Below are positions 20,802-29,590 of a stretch of DNA of 64,000 nucleotides, in pieces. Position numbers and translations under genes: made by a program. Position 1 is the stretch's first letter. Every line of letters begins with the position of its first letter. The stretch lies in contig NZ_RYZR01000008.1 of the NCBI RefSeq assembly GCF_003977615.1, positions 1 through 64,000 of the forward strand, given 5' to 3'. The notes under the pieces are model-generated. The model was not told where the DNA came from. It made no database searches and saw only the letters and a list, made by a program, of their open reading frames with translations. Source of the DNA: Dyella dinghuensis. Its GTDB lineage: Bacteria; Pseudomonadota; Gammaproteobacteria; Xanthomonadales; Rhodanobacteraceae.

Positions 20802-22213
20802 AAGCGTCCTGGCATATCTGGCTGCAGCTCTTCCGGCGGATGCCGTTGCTGGTGGTTGTCGCCAATGCGTTGTGGCTCGCTGCCTTGGTCATGGGCGTGA
20901 TGGCGTTAAGCGGCGACAACGGCATGCTCGCACTCGCCACGCCGCTGTTCGGTATGGGTACCTGGTTCTGGCATATGGGGCAAGGTTATAGCTTGCGCAG
21001 CCTGTGCGTTCCGGAGAGTTTTCTGTTGCCAGACTTCCGGCGCCGGTTGCTCAACTATGCAGCGATAGATATCGCGCAATGGATTTTGATTCCGCTGGTA
21101 TTTGCCACCCTTTTGCATGTTTCACATCTGCCGCTTGTCGCCAGCATGACGGTGCTGATCGCCGCGATTGGACTGATGATGGGCTGCAACCCGCGCGCAG
21201 CCATCTTCATTTGGCCGGCCTTTATCGTGCTTGGCTGGATGCCGGCGGTGTTTGTACAGGTGATGAAGGTCGCTGTGCAGTCGCCGTTGACGCCACTTCT
21301 TATTCTGGCAGTCGCTGCGTTGATTGTCCGGCTCAGCGTCACGCCCCTGCTGCGCATTAACGATCGCGATGTGGATGCTTCACCGCTGGAAAGCACCAGT
21401 CTTGGACGCATGCAGACGCGCAGCATGCCGGGCGAGCCACGACGCACCGGCGCGTTCGGCAAGCGTATCGCCGCGCTTTATGACGCAGCGTCGCAACGTG
21501 CCATGACGCGTGCCTTGGCAAGCTACAAACGACATCCGACACTCACTCGTCGCATGGTGCTGGTCCGCCGCTTGCTGTTGCCGCACGACAATCCCGAAGC
21601 GATTGCACTGCGCATCGCACTGGTAGCGGTGATCGTGTTCTTTTATTTCTTCGTGGTCATGCATCGCCAGCACTTCAATGCGACGATCATCGGCGCGTAT
21701 TCGATCATGCTCAGCATTTCGCGCTTTCCACAGTTGAATGTCGGCATGACACGCATGCGCCCCAACATGGCGGATCTGTATCTGACCTTGGCACCCGAAA
21801 CACGCGCCGAGTATCAAAAGGTCGTATCGGATGCACTGACCGTGCTTGTGCCGATCAGCATGCTTACGGCTTTGGTGTACACGGCACTCGGCGCCGTGCT
21901 GGTGCATGCGGCCGATCCCTGGCGCATGTTGTTTGTCGCGGCGATCGTTTCCGCGTCAGCCAGCCTCGCCGCATTAGCGGTTCACTTGATCGGCCCGGAA
22001 GGAACAACCGGCCGCACCATCGTCAACTTCGTGATTCTGTTCGGCGTGATGGGCGTTTACTGGGGCGGTTACTGGCTGGTGGATACCTTCGACTATCTCA
22101 TCGGCGGCGGCATCCTGGCCGTGATCACGCTTGGATTCGGATTGAGCGCCTGGTTTGCCGCACAACGCGAATATCTGTTGCGGCCGCCGCGTTTCGATGC
22201 ACCGATTGGCTAG
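20798..22213 (+). CDS. ABC transporter permease (integral membrane)
   Basis: A 471-residue membrane protein with about ten hydrophobic segments, including pairs around residues 15-65, 90-175 and 275-460. A soluble loop (about 180-260) carries many Arg and Thr residues. It partners the ATPase encoded immediately before it, with which its ATG overlaps the TGA. No solute-binding protein is present, so export is more likely than import. It ends 10 nt before the convergent mpl gene. Substrate cannot be inferred. Confidence 0.82.
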   Translation: MKASWHIWLQLFRRMPLLVVVANALWLAALVMGVMALSGDNGMLALATPLFGMGTWFWHMGQGYSLRSLCVPESFLLPDFRRRLLNYAAIDIAQWILIPLVFATLLHVSHLPLVASMTVLIAAIGLMMGCNPRAAIFIWPAFIVLGWMPAVFVQVMKVAVQSPLTPLLILAVAALIVRLSVTPLLRINDRDVDASPLESTSLGRMQTRSMPGEPRRTGAFGKRIAALYDAASQRAMTRALASYKRHPTLTRRMVLVRRLLLPHDNPEAIALRIALVAVIVFFYFFVVMHRQHFNATIIGAYSIMLSISRFPQLNVGMTRMRPNMADLYLTLAPETRAEYQKVVSDALTVLVPISMLTALVYTALGAVLVHAADPWRMLFVAAIVSASASLAALAVHLIGPEGTTGRTIVNFVILFGVMGVYWGGYWLVDTFDYLIGGGILAVITLGFGLSAWFAAQREYLLRPPRFDAPIG

Positions 22214-22222
22214 CTCAACGCT

Positions 22223-23581
22223 TCAGGAACCGGAAAGCGCTGCGACAAATCGGCGTGGCGCATTCTCGAAACCGCCGTTGGACATAAAGACCACGTGATC
22301 ACCCGCGCGCGTTTGCGACTTCAGCGACGTCAGCAAGTCATCCACCGTGGGCGCTGTCGTTGCGCGACCATGCAATGCATCGGTAACACGCTTGGCATCC
22401 CACGGCAGTTCCGGACGATGCAGGAACACGACGGCATCGGCATCGGATAGAGACGGCGCAAGACCATCCGCATGAGCACCAAGCCGCATCGAATTGGAAC
22501 GCGGCTCGAGCGCGACAAGAATGCGCGACTTGCCTACTTTTGCGCGCAGACCAGCTAGCGTCGTCGCAATCGCAGTCGGATGATGCGCGAAGTCGTCGTA
22601 CACGCGCACGCCATCGACATCCCCGACAATTTCCATGCGCCGCTTGACGCTTTCGAAGCTGCCGAACGCCGGCAACAATGCGCGAGGATCGGCACCCGCT
22701 GCCGTTGCAGCCGCGAGCGCTGCCAGCGCGTTCATCACACTGTGATCGCCAAGCAACGGCCAGTGCACATCGCCGATCGTCTCGCCTTTGCAGGTCACGC
22801 TGAAAGCCGAACCATCCGCGCTGATCAAACGCGCTTGCCAATCGCCCTTGCCGATACCGAAGGTTTCCACCGGCGTCCAACAACCCATCGCCAGCACTTC
22901 GGCGAGGTAGGCATCATGTGCGTTGACGATCAAGCGGCCATTGCCCGGCACAGTCCGCACGAGGTGATGGAATTGCCGTTGAATCGCGGCGACATCGGGA
23001 AAAATATCCGCGTGGTCGTATTCGAGGTTGTTGAGAATCGCGATGCGCGGGCGGTAATGCACGAATTTGGAACGCTTGTCGAAGAACGCGCTGTCGTATT
23101 CGTCTGCTTCGATGACGAATGGCTTGCCCTGGCCCAGACGCGCCGAAATACCGAAGTTGCCGGGAACGCCGCCAATCAGGAAACCGGGCGCCAGACCCGC
23201 ACTCTCCAGAAGATGCGCGAGCAAGCTCGTCGTCGTGGTCTTGCCGTGCGTACCGGCCACGGCGAGCACTTCACGATCGACCAGCAAACGCTCGCCCAGC
23301 CACTGCGGGCCGGAGATGTAACGCAACTGCTGATCGAGCATGTATTCCACCGCAGGATTGCCACGCACCATCGCGTTGCCGACAACGACCAGGTCAGGCG
23401 CAGGTTGCAGATACTCGGCTTTGTAGCCCTGCATCAAATCGATGCCCAGCGCTTCGAGCTGCGTGCTCATCGGCGGATAGACGTTGGCATCGGAGCCTTC
23501 GACGGTTTCGCCGAGCTCGCTCGCCAAGGCGGCGACGCCGCCCATGAAGGTGCCGCAGATGCCGAGGATATGCAGACGCAT
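22223..23581 (-). CDS. mpl: UDP-N-acetylmuramate:L-alanyl-gamma-D-glutamyl-meso-diaminopimelate ligase
   Basis: A 452-residue Mur-ligase family enzyme that reattaches the recycled murein tripeptide to UDP-MurNAc in the cytoplasm. It has the Rossmann start MRLHILGICGTFMGG, the P-loop AGTHGKTTTT, the carbamylated-Lys/Glu region FVIEADEYDSAF, LNNLEYDHADIF and the C-terminal DDFAHHPTAI. The HILGICGTFM start distinguishes Mpl from MurC. Length is typical. A longer frame upstream runs into the intergenic repeat (23621-23755) and was rejected. Confidence 0.95.
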   Translation of the reverse strand: MRLHILGICGTFMGGVAALASELGETVEGSDANVYPPMSTQLEALGIDLMQGYKAEYLQPAPDLVVVGNAMVRGNPAVEYMLDQQLRYISGPQWLGERLLVDREVLAVAGTHGKTTTTSLLAHLLESAGLAPGFLIGGVPGNFGISARLGQGKPFVIEADEYDSAFFDKRSKFVHYRPRIAILNNLEYDHADIFPDVAAIQRQFHHLVRTVPGNGRLIVNAHDAYLAEVLAMGCWTPVETFGIGKGDWQARLISADGSAFSVTCKGETIGDVHWPLLGDHSVMNALAALAAATAAGADPRALLPAFGSFESVKRRMEIVGDVDGVRVYDDFAHHPTAIATTLAGLRAKVGKSRILVALEPRSNSMRLGAHADGLAPSLSDADAVVFLHRPELPWDAKRVTDALHGRATTAPTVDDLLTSLKSQTRAGDHVVFMSNGGFENAPRRFVAALSGS

Positions 23582-23620
23582 GGTTGACCTGTTTTGCGTA
23601 TGTCGTGGCTTCAACTCGAG

Positions 23621-23755
23621 CCCCTCTCCCTCTGGGTGAGGGGTTGGGGTGAGGGGCGAGTCTTGCGAAAGGTAGATATCTCGCTTCGACCGTGCCCTCA
23701 TCCGCCTGCCGGCACCTTCTCCCATCGGGAGAAGGACTCATCGTTTGACGATGAG
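23621..23755. repeat. REP-like intergenic palindromic repeats
   Basis: Two repeat-like parts lie between mpl and adk. 23621-23656 is a C/T-rich then G/T-rich block (CCCCTCTCCC ... GAGGGG). 23695-23755 holds two hairpins, CCTTCTCCC/GGGAGAAGG (23715-23735) and CTCATCG/CGATGAG (23737-23755). Such blocks are dispersed many times in genomes of this order, which is recalled and not searched; a related hairpin lies at 57000-57026. Confidence 0.65.
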
Positions 23756-23757
23756 GA

Positions 23758-24342
23758 TCAGCCGTTCGCAGCTGCCGTTTCGGTGGATAGCGCACGCTTC
23801 ACGCGTGCCGTGATGTCGTCGAGTTCACCGACCCCATCGACCACTTGAAGCTTGCCGCGGCGGGCGTAGAAATCGGCGACCGGGGCCGTCTGTTCGGCGT
23901 AGACCTTCAGGCGATCGCGCACCACGGCCGGATCGTCGTCTTTGCGATGTTCAGCGGCGAAGCGAATCTCGCAGCGGCCGATGATCACCTCGTTAGGCAC
24001 GTCCAGCTTCACCACGGCATCGAGCGGCTGACCGATCTTGGTCAGCAGATGATCCAGCGCATCGGCCTGCGCAAGGTTGCGCGGATAACCGTCGAGGATG
24101 AAACCGGCTTTGGCGTCCGGCTGTGCAAGGCGCTCTTCGAGCATGCCCAGCAGAAGATCGTCGGAAACCAGTTGGCCTGCATCCATCACGGCTTTGGCTT
24201 GCACGCCTAGTGGGGTGCCCGCTTTCACCGCGGCGCGCAACATATCGCCGGTGGAAATGTGCGGCACGCCAAGATCGGCTTTCAGCCGGGCAGCCTGGGT
24301 ACCTTTGCCCGAACCGGGCGCACCTAGGAGGACAAGTCGCAT
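23758..24342 (-). CDS. adk: adenylate kinase (short-LID type)
   Basis: A 194-residue adenylate kinase that interconverts ATP + AMP and 2 ADP. The P-loop GAPGSGKGTQ starts at residue 7, followed by HISTGDMLR, DGYPRN (AMP binding) and GRCEIR with DDDPAVVRDRLKVY. The LID is the short form, with no zinc Cys cluster, as in other Xanthomonadales. GGAG lies upstream of the ATG at 24342. It is divergent from the pyrophosphate phosphofructokinase gene. Confidence 0.96.
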   Translation of the reverse strand: MRLVLLGAPGSGKGTQAARLKADLGVPHISTGDMLRAAVKAGTPLGVQAKAVMDAGQLVSDDLLLGMLEERLAQPDAKAGFILDGYPRNLAQADALDHLLTKIGQPLDAVVKLDVPNEVIIGRCEIRFAAEHRKDDDPAVVRDRLKVYAEQTAPVADFYARRGKLQVVDGVGELDDITARVKRALSTETAAANG

Positions 24343-24542
24343 AGAACTCCACAAGACCCAAGGTCTGCCGCACACTGCGCCAGTTCCACGGATTCTCTTA
24401 AATGATAGGGTCAAGGTAACGTCTGCGGGGGGTGCCGTCAAACCGCAAATCGTCCGAATCGCGGCCAAGTCTCTGATATGCATGCGATCCGTGATGGAGA
24501 CCCTGTTGTCACATGCGTTCTTACATTGCCCGGAGAGTAGCC

Positions 24543-25814
24543 ATGAAGTCCAAAGCCCGCCCCGCCACCGGCCGCCTGCTCTACGCCCAGTCCGGCGGGG
24601 TGACTGCCGTCATCAACGCGACGGCCGCGGGCGTGATCCAGAACGCCCGCAAGCACGGCATCAAAGTCTATGCGGCGCGCAACGGCATCTTGGGTGCGCT
24701 GCGCGAGGATTTGATCGATACAAGCAAGGACACCATGGCGGCCATCGAAGCCCTGCGCCATACCCCGGGCGGCGCGTTCGGTTCGTGCCGCTACAAGCTG
24801 AAATCGATCGAGGCCAACCGCGCCGAGTACGAGCGCCTGATCGACGTGCTGCGCGCCCATGACATCCGCTGGTTCCTCTACAACGGCGGCAACGACTCGG
24901 CCGACACGGCGCTGAAGATCTCGCAGATTGGCAAAACGTTGGGCTACGACATTCGCTGCATTGGCGTGCCCAAGACCGTCGATAACGATCTGGCTGTCAC
25001 CGACTGCTGCCCGGGTTTCGGTTCCGTTGCGAAGTACACGGCCGTGTCCACACTCGAGGCGAGCCTCGATGTTGCGTCGATGGCCGACACGTCGACAAAG
25101 GTCTTCATCCTCGAAGTAATGGGCCGTCACGCCGGATGGATCGCCGCTGCCTCAGGACTCGCGGGCGAAGGCCCCGATCAGGCGCCGCACATCATTCTTT
25201 TCCCCGAGCGCGTATTCGAGGAGAAAGCGTTTATCGACAAGGTGAAGGCAACGGTCGAACGTGTGGGTTGGTGCACCGTGGTCGCATCGGAAGGCATTCG
25301 CAATGCCGAAGGCCAATTCCTTGCCGAAGCGGGCACGCGCGACTCGTTCGGTCACGCACAACTCGGTGGCGTTGCACCGGTGCTTGCCGCACTCGTCAAA
25401 GAAAAACTCGGTTTCAAATACCATTGGGCGCTGCCTGATTATTTGCAACGCTCGGCACGCCATATGGCGTCCAAATCCGATGCAGAGCAAGCCTATGCGG
25501 TGGGTAAAGCCGCTGTGGACTACGCGCTCGCGGATATGAATGCTGTGATGCCGGTGATCGTACGCACTTCCGATTCACCTTACCGCTGGAAGATCGAATC
25601 CGCGCCGCTGGAAAAAATCGCCAATCGCGAAAAGAAAATGCCGAACAACTTCCTTACCAAGGACGGCTTCGGCATCACGGCGGCAGCGAGACGTTATCTC
25701 TCACCGCTGATCCAGGGTGAAGCGCCACCGCCGTATGGAAAAGATGGGTTGCCCAAATACGTGCAGCTCAAAAACACGGCAGTGAAACGCAAGTTGCCGG
25801 CCTTTTCGGCATAA
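24543..25814 (+). CDS. pyrophosphate-dependent 6-phosphofructokinase
   Basis: A 422-residue PFK-A family enzyme phosphorylating fructose 6-phosphate reversibly with PPi. The substrate motif YNGGNDSADTA has Asn-Asp-Ser where ATP enzymes have GGDGS, and PKTVDND contains the catalytic Asp and the Lys linked to PPi use. Other motifs are SGGVTAVIN at the N-terminus, EVMGRHAGWIAA and ASEGIR. CCGGAGAG precedes the ATG. The gene lies 225 nt before the H+-pyrophosphatase, so the two could share a PPi pool: this enzyme makes or uses PPi, and HppA turns it into a proton gradient. Related Xanthomonas enzymes are PPi-dependent. Confidence 0.92.
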   Translation: MKSKARPATGRLLYAQSGGVTAVINATAAGVIQNARKHGIKVYAARNGILGALREDLIDTSKDTMAAIEALRHTPGGAFGSCRYKLKSIEANRAEYERLIDVLRAHDIRWFLYNGGNDSADTALKISQIGKTLGYDIRCIGVPKTVDNDLAVTDCCPGFGSVAKYTAVSTLEASLDVASMADTSTKVFILEVMGRHAGWIAAASGLAGEGPDQAPHIILFPERVFEEKAFIDKVKATVERVGWCTVVASEGIRNAEGQFLAEAGTRDSFGHAQLGGVAPVLAALVKEKLGFKYHWALPDYLQRSARHMASKSDAEQAYAVGKAAVDYALADMNAVMPVIVRTSDSPYRWKIESAPLEKIANREKKMPNNFLTKDGFGITAAARRYLSPLIQGEAPPPYGKDGLPKYVQLKNTAVKRKLPAFSA

Positions 25815-26039
25815 GGAGAGATCGGCAAACCCGGGTTATCTGATCGATCTGCCCCGCAGCGATACACCTTTGATACACCTCAAGTCGCCGCTGTGCGGCG
25901 CCTCAGGCAAACCGCTGCGTTGCACAACACAGAATCTGCATATGTCTGCCTATACTCTCTGGAACACCTGCAATAGGTAACAAACACCGGGTGCCGCAGG
26001 TACCCGGCGTGATAGTTCACAACTGATGGGGAGGCACCG

Positions 26040-28067
26040 ATGCTGCAGCAGTACGGCTTGTGGATCGCGTTGGCTTGCGCGGTCGTGGCGATTTTGTATG
26101 GAGCTTTTTCAGTGCGTTGGGTGTTGGCGAAGTCGCCAGGCAACGAACGTATGCAGCAAATTGCTTCCGCTATTCAGGAGGGCGCTCGCGCCTATTTGAA
26201 CCGGCAATACCGCACCATTGCGATCGTGGGCGTGGTGTTGCTGGTCATCATCGGATTCGCGCTGGACTGGGGTACAGCGATAGGTTTTGCGATCGGTGCG
26301 GTGCTGTCCGGCGCCACCGGTTATATCGGCATGAATGTGTCGGTGCAGGCGAACGTGCGTACGGCCGAAGCCGCACGCGGCGGTCTCTCTCCCGCACTGA
26401 ACGTCGCGTTCCGCGGCGGTGCGATTACCGGCATGCTCGTAGTCGGCTTGGCTTTGCTCGGCGTCGCGGGTTATTACGGTTTGCTGACGCACTTCGGTTA
26501 CGACACCGATCATGCGCTGCACGCCATGGTCGGCCTCGCGTTCGGTTCCTCGCTCATTTCGATCTTCGCGCGACTGGGCGGCGGCATCTTCACCAAAGGT
26601 GCTGACGTGGGTGCTGACCTCGTTGGCAAGGTGGAAGCAGGCATTCCGGAAGACGATCCGCGCAATCCCGCGGTGATCGCGGACAACGTGGGCGACAACG
26701 TCGGCGACTGCGCAGGCATGGCGGCCGACTTGTTCGAAACCTACGCGGTGACGCTGATTGCCAGCATGTTGCTGGGTGGCGTGCTGGGCGATACGGTCGG
26801 GCCCAATGCCGTGCTTTATCCGTTGATACTCGGCGGCGCGTCGATCATCGCATCGGTGATTGGTACGTTCTTTGTGCGTGCCGGTGCGGGCACCAAGATC
26901 ATGAGTGCGCTCTATAAAGGCGTGTGGGTTTCCGCATTGCTGGCTGCCGTGGCGTTCTGGCCGATCACCAAAATACTGATGGGCGATACGGCGCTCGGCT
27001 TCACACATCTTTATGGAAGCGCACTGATCGGTCTGGTGCTGACCGGCATTATCGTGGTGATTACCGAGTACTACACCGCCACCGAGTACGCGCCGGTTCG
27101 CCATATTGCGAAATCTTCGACCACAGGCCATGCGACGAACATGATTGCCGGCCTTGGCGTGTCGATGAAATCGACAGCGCTTCCGGTGCTCGCAGTGTGT
27201 GCCGCCATTTGGGGCGCTTATGTGTTGGCCGGTTTGTACGGCATTGCGATTGCCGCGACGGCGATGTTGTCGATGACGGGCATGGTGGTTGCACTCGATG
27301 CATTCGGACCCATCACCGACAACGCAGGCGGTATCGCCGAAATGGCGGAACTCCCGCCGGAAGTGCGTGGCGTGACCGATCCGCTCGATGCCGTCGGCAA
27401 CACCACGAAAGCGGTGACGAAGGGTTACGCGATTGGTTCGGCAGGCCTCGCCGCACTGGTGCTATTCGCCGATTACACGCATCGCCTGGCAATCGATCAT
27501 CCCGGCAAAGTGTTCACGTTCGATCTTTCCGATCACCGCGTGATTGTCGGTTTGCTGATCGGCGGCATGATTCCCTACCTCTTCGGCGCGATGGCGATGG
27601 AAGCGGTGGGTCGTGCAGCGGGTGCGGTGGTAGAAGAAGTGCGCCGCCAGTTCCGCGACATCCCGGGCATCATGCAGGGTACGGCGAAACCGGATTATTC
27701 GCGCGCGGTGGATATGCTGACCAAGTCCGCCATCAACGAAATGCTGGTGCCATCGCTGTTGCCGGTGCTGATTCCGATCCTCGTCGGTTTCATTCTCGGC
27801 CCGATTGCACTGGGTGGCTTGCTGATCGGCACTATCGTCACCGGTTTGTTCGTCGCCATCTCGATGACCACCGGCGGCGGCGCGTGGGACAACGCCAAGA
27901 AGTACATCGAGGATGGCAACTTCGGCGGCAAGGGTTCCGATGCGCACAAAGCTGCAGTGACCGGCGATACCGTGGGCGATCCGTACAAGGACACCGCCGG
28001 CCCTGCGGTCAATCCGTTGATCAAGATCATCAACATCGTGGCGCTGTTGTTGATTCCGTTGCTTTGA
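26040..28067 (+). CDS. hppA: membrane proton-translocating pyrophosphatase (K+-insensitive type)
   Basis: A 675-residue membrane pyrophosphatase with about 16 helices that couples PPi hydrolysis to H+ pumping across the inner membrane. Catalytic signatures are [30 protein letters not shown] and, near the C-terminus, [14 protein letters not shown] and [15 protein letters not shown]. The segment [10 protein letters not shown] has Lys where K+-dependent enzymes have Ala, the established marker of K+-independent H+ pumps. GGGAGG lies upstream of the ATG. A soluble pyrophosphatase is encoded at 39377-39913. Confidence 0.97.
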   Translation: MLQQYGLWIALACAVVAILYGAFSVRWVLAKSPGNERMQQIASAIQEGARAYLNRQYRTIAIVGVVLLVIIGFALDWGTAIGFAIGAVLSGATGYIGMNVSVQANVRTAEAARGGLSPALNVAFRGGAITGMLVVGLALLGVAGYYGLLTHFGYDTDHALHAMVGLAFGSSLISIFARLGGGIFTKGADVGADLVGKVEAGIPEDDPRNPAVIADNVGDNVGDCAGMAADLFETYAVTLIASMLLGGVLGDTVGPNAVLYPLILGGASIIASVIGTFFVRAGAGTKIMSALYKGVWVSALLAAVAFWPITKILMGDTALGFTHLYGSALIGLVLTGIIVVITEYYTATEYAPVRHIAKSSTTGHATNMIAGLGVSMKSTALPVLAVCAAIWGAYVLAGLYGIAIAATAMLSMTGMVVALDAFGPITDNAGGIAEMAELPPEVRGVTDPLDAVGNTTKAVTKGYAIGSAGLAALVLFADYTHRLAIDHPGKVFTFDLSDHRVIVGLLIGGMIPYLFGAMAMEAVGRAAGAVVEEVRRQFRDIPGIMQGTAKPDYSRAVDMLTKSAINEMLVPSLLPVLIPILVGFILGPIALGGLLIGTIVTGLFVAISMTTGGGAWDNAKKYIEDGNFGGKGSDAHKAAVTGDTVGDPYKDTAGPAVNPLIKIINIVALLLIPLL

Positions 28068-28079
28068 GTGTTCCTTCCG

Positions 28080-28109
28080 ATATCCCTCGCCTGACTGGGC
28101 GAGGGATAT
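28080..28109 (+). terminator. hairpin after hppA, probable terminator
   Basis: A perfect 12-bp stem ATATCCCTCGCC/GGCGAGGGATAT with a 6-nt loop lies 13 nt after hppA. Only TTTC follows, so the U-tract is weak. Confidence 0.6.
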
Positions 28110-28130
28110 TTCACCGTCTACGTCCAGCTC

Positions 28131-28246
28131 ACCTCACCGTCATTCCGGCGCAGGCCGGAATCCAGTGTCCGAGCAGATGGCTGTGCGTATGTCTATGTGC
28201 GGTTAAAGCCACTGGATTCCGGCCTGCGCCGGAATGACGGTGAGGT
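28131..28246. repeat. perfect 37-bp inverted repeat (MITE- or REPIN-like element)
   Basis: The arms 28131-28167 and 28210-28246 are exact reverse complements over 37 nt, separated by 42 nt. Each arm contains the motif CGTCATTCCGGCGCAGGCCG, itself palindromic inside (CCGGC..GCCGG). Similar CGTCATTCC..GGAATCCAG units are common between genes in many proteobacteria; a degenerate relative is at 53025-53090. No ORF lies inside. Confidence 0.85.
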
Positions 28247-28281
28247 ACAAAAGACGGTGAGGTAGTGAGGATGCCTTCCGC

Positions 28282-29457
28282 TTAGTGCACGCTTGGCACA
28301 GCCAGGAACGTCGAACTCACACCCGATATCGCATTCGTCGACTGCCCCGTAATCTGCCCGACATCGTTAATGTCATTCGCAGACACCAATTGATCGGTAA
28401 AACCGGGCGCCACCAACGTATTCATATCGACAATCGCGCCGTTCCGCCATAGCACCGCCCGGCAACCGTTCGCACCGCACGATTCGCCGACCACAAGACC
28501 TTCATCGTTGATGCCAAGCGCTTGGCTGGTCGTGTCACCAGGCAATGTGCCCAGATCGCGCATGCCGGTAAACGGCGTCCAGATAAACGCATGCACATTG
28601 AAATTACCGGGATCTCCGCCACCGGGCGCATTCGCGAATCCCACCACCGTGCCGCGCTGATTGATCGCCATGGGCGTGTTCCAAGCAGCAACGCCAAGGC
28701 TGCCGAGATTGATGACGGTATTCCCCTGCCACATCACAGCGTGAATCGCCGTGAAGCGACCGACGGCCTGATCGCAGATGCCGGAAATGCCGACAATCTG
28801 CCCGCTGTTGTTGATCGCCGTCGCTGCACCCGAGGTATCGGTACCGATCAACGGCAACGCATGAACGTCGTTGTCATCGGGCCCCCACACCACCGGTTTG
28901 AACTGCAACACCTGCGTGGAACCTAGCGTGCACGTAGGATCGTGCACCGTATTTTCCGCCCATCCGACGATCAGCCCAAAATCATTCGCACCGGTGGCAA
29001 ATCCATTGTTGCCACCGAGGGTCGGCAACGCCTGCATATGCCCCCATCGCCAAACGAAGCCGACACAGACGTGCCCGGTAACCGTGGGAAAGAATGCCGA
29101 GCAGCTCCAGTTTTCACCCAGTGGATCGACCTGCGCCGTTTCTGCCACACCAACCAGCACGCCAAAGTCGTTTTTCACCGGCCACAGAACAGCACTGTTG
29201 GCGCCACCCAGCGTACCCAAATCCAACGTCGCGCCGTTCAGCCACGCCGCAGCATGCGTGCTCTGATTACCCGGAAGATTGGAAGACCCGCTGACCAGTC
29301 CAAAATTGTTAATGCTGCTGCCGCCGCTGGATGTGCCACCCAGCGAGCCAAGATTGCGAACCTGGTATTGAATGGTCGATGCGGCCGCTTGATCCTGCAT
29401 TGTCATCTGGCCTGCGAAACACGCAGCCACCACCATCACGCTCGTGATCCGATGCAT
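28282..29457 (-). CDS. secreted HAF-repeat protein
   Basis: A 391-residue exported protein with a signal peptide (residues 1 to about 28). The mature part is about seven copies of the HAF-type repeat, with units such as LGTLGG, INNSGQIVG, INDEGLVVGES and HAFIWTPFTGMRDLGTLPG. This tandem pattern is expected to fold as a beta-propeller-like or solenoid structure. Four Cys in pairs suggest disulphides. The ATG at 29457 is chosen because GGAG lies 7 nt upstream; a GTG 15 nt earlier is less likely. It is divergent from the MocR gene at 29591. Function is unknown for the family. Confidence 0.85.
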   Translation of the reverse strand: MHRITSVMVVAACFAGQMTMQDQAAASTIQYQVRNLGSLGGTSSGGSSINNFGLVSGSSNLPGNQSTHAAAWLNGATLDLGTLGGANSAVLWPVKNDFGVLVGVAETAQVDPLGENWSCSAFFPTVTGHVCVGFVWRWGHMQALPTLGGNNGFATGANDFGLIVGWAENTVHDPTCTLGSTQVLQFKPVVWGPDDNDVHALPLIGTDTSGAATAINNSGQIVGISGICDQAVGRFTAIHAVMWQGNTVINLGSLGVAAWNTPMAINQRGTVVGFANAPGGGDPGNFNVHAFIWTPFTGMRDLGTLPGDTTSQALGINDEGLVVGESCGANGCRAVLWRNGAIVDMNTLVAPGFTDQLVSANDINDVGQITGQSTNAISGVSSTFLAVPSVH

Positions 29458-29524
29458 GGGATGCTCCTTCACTCAGTTGTAACGACATACAGCCGTGGGG
29501 ACGAACGGCTTCAGCTTGGCCGCT

Positions 29525-29571
29525 CCGGACTAGCTGGAAAAGCGCCACTTTTGTGATACCCGCTAGTCCGG
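29525..29571. promoter_or_regulatory. 10-bp inverted repeat between HAF gene and MocR gene (candidate operator)
   Basis: CCGGACTAGC (29525-29534) and GCTAGTCCGG (29562-29571) are exact reverse complements, 27 nt apart. A TATAGT -10-like box (29579-29584) follows, with its expected start at or near the ATG at 29591. It fits an operator for autoregulation or for control of both divergent genes. Confidence 0.55.
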
Positions 29572-29590
29572 TCCGCGCTATAGTCGGCGC

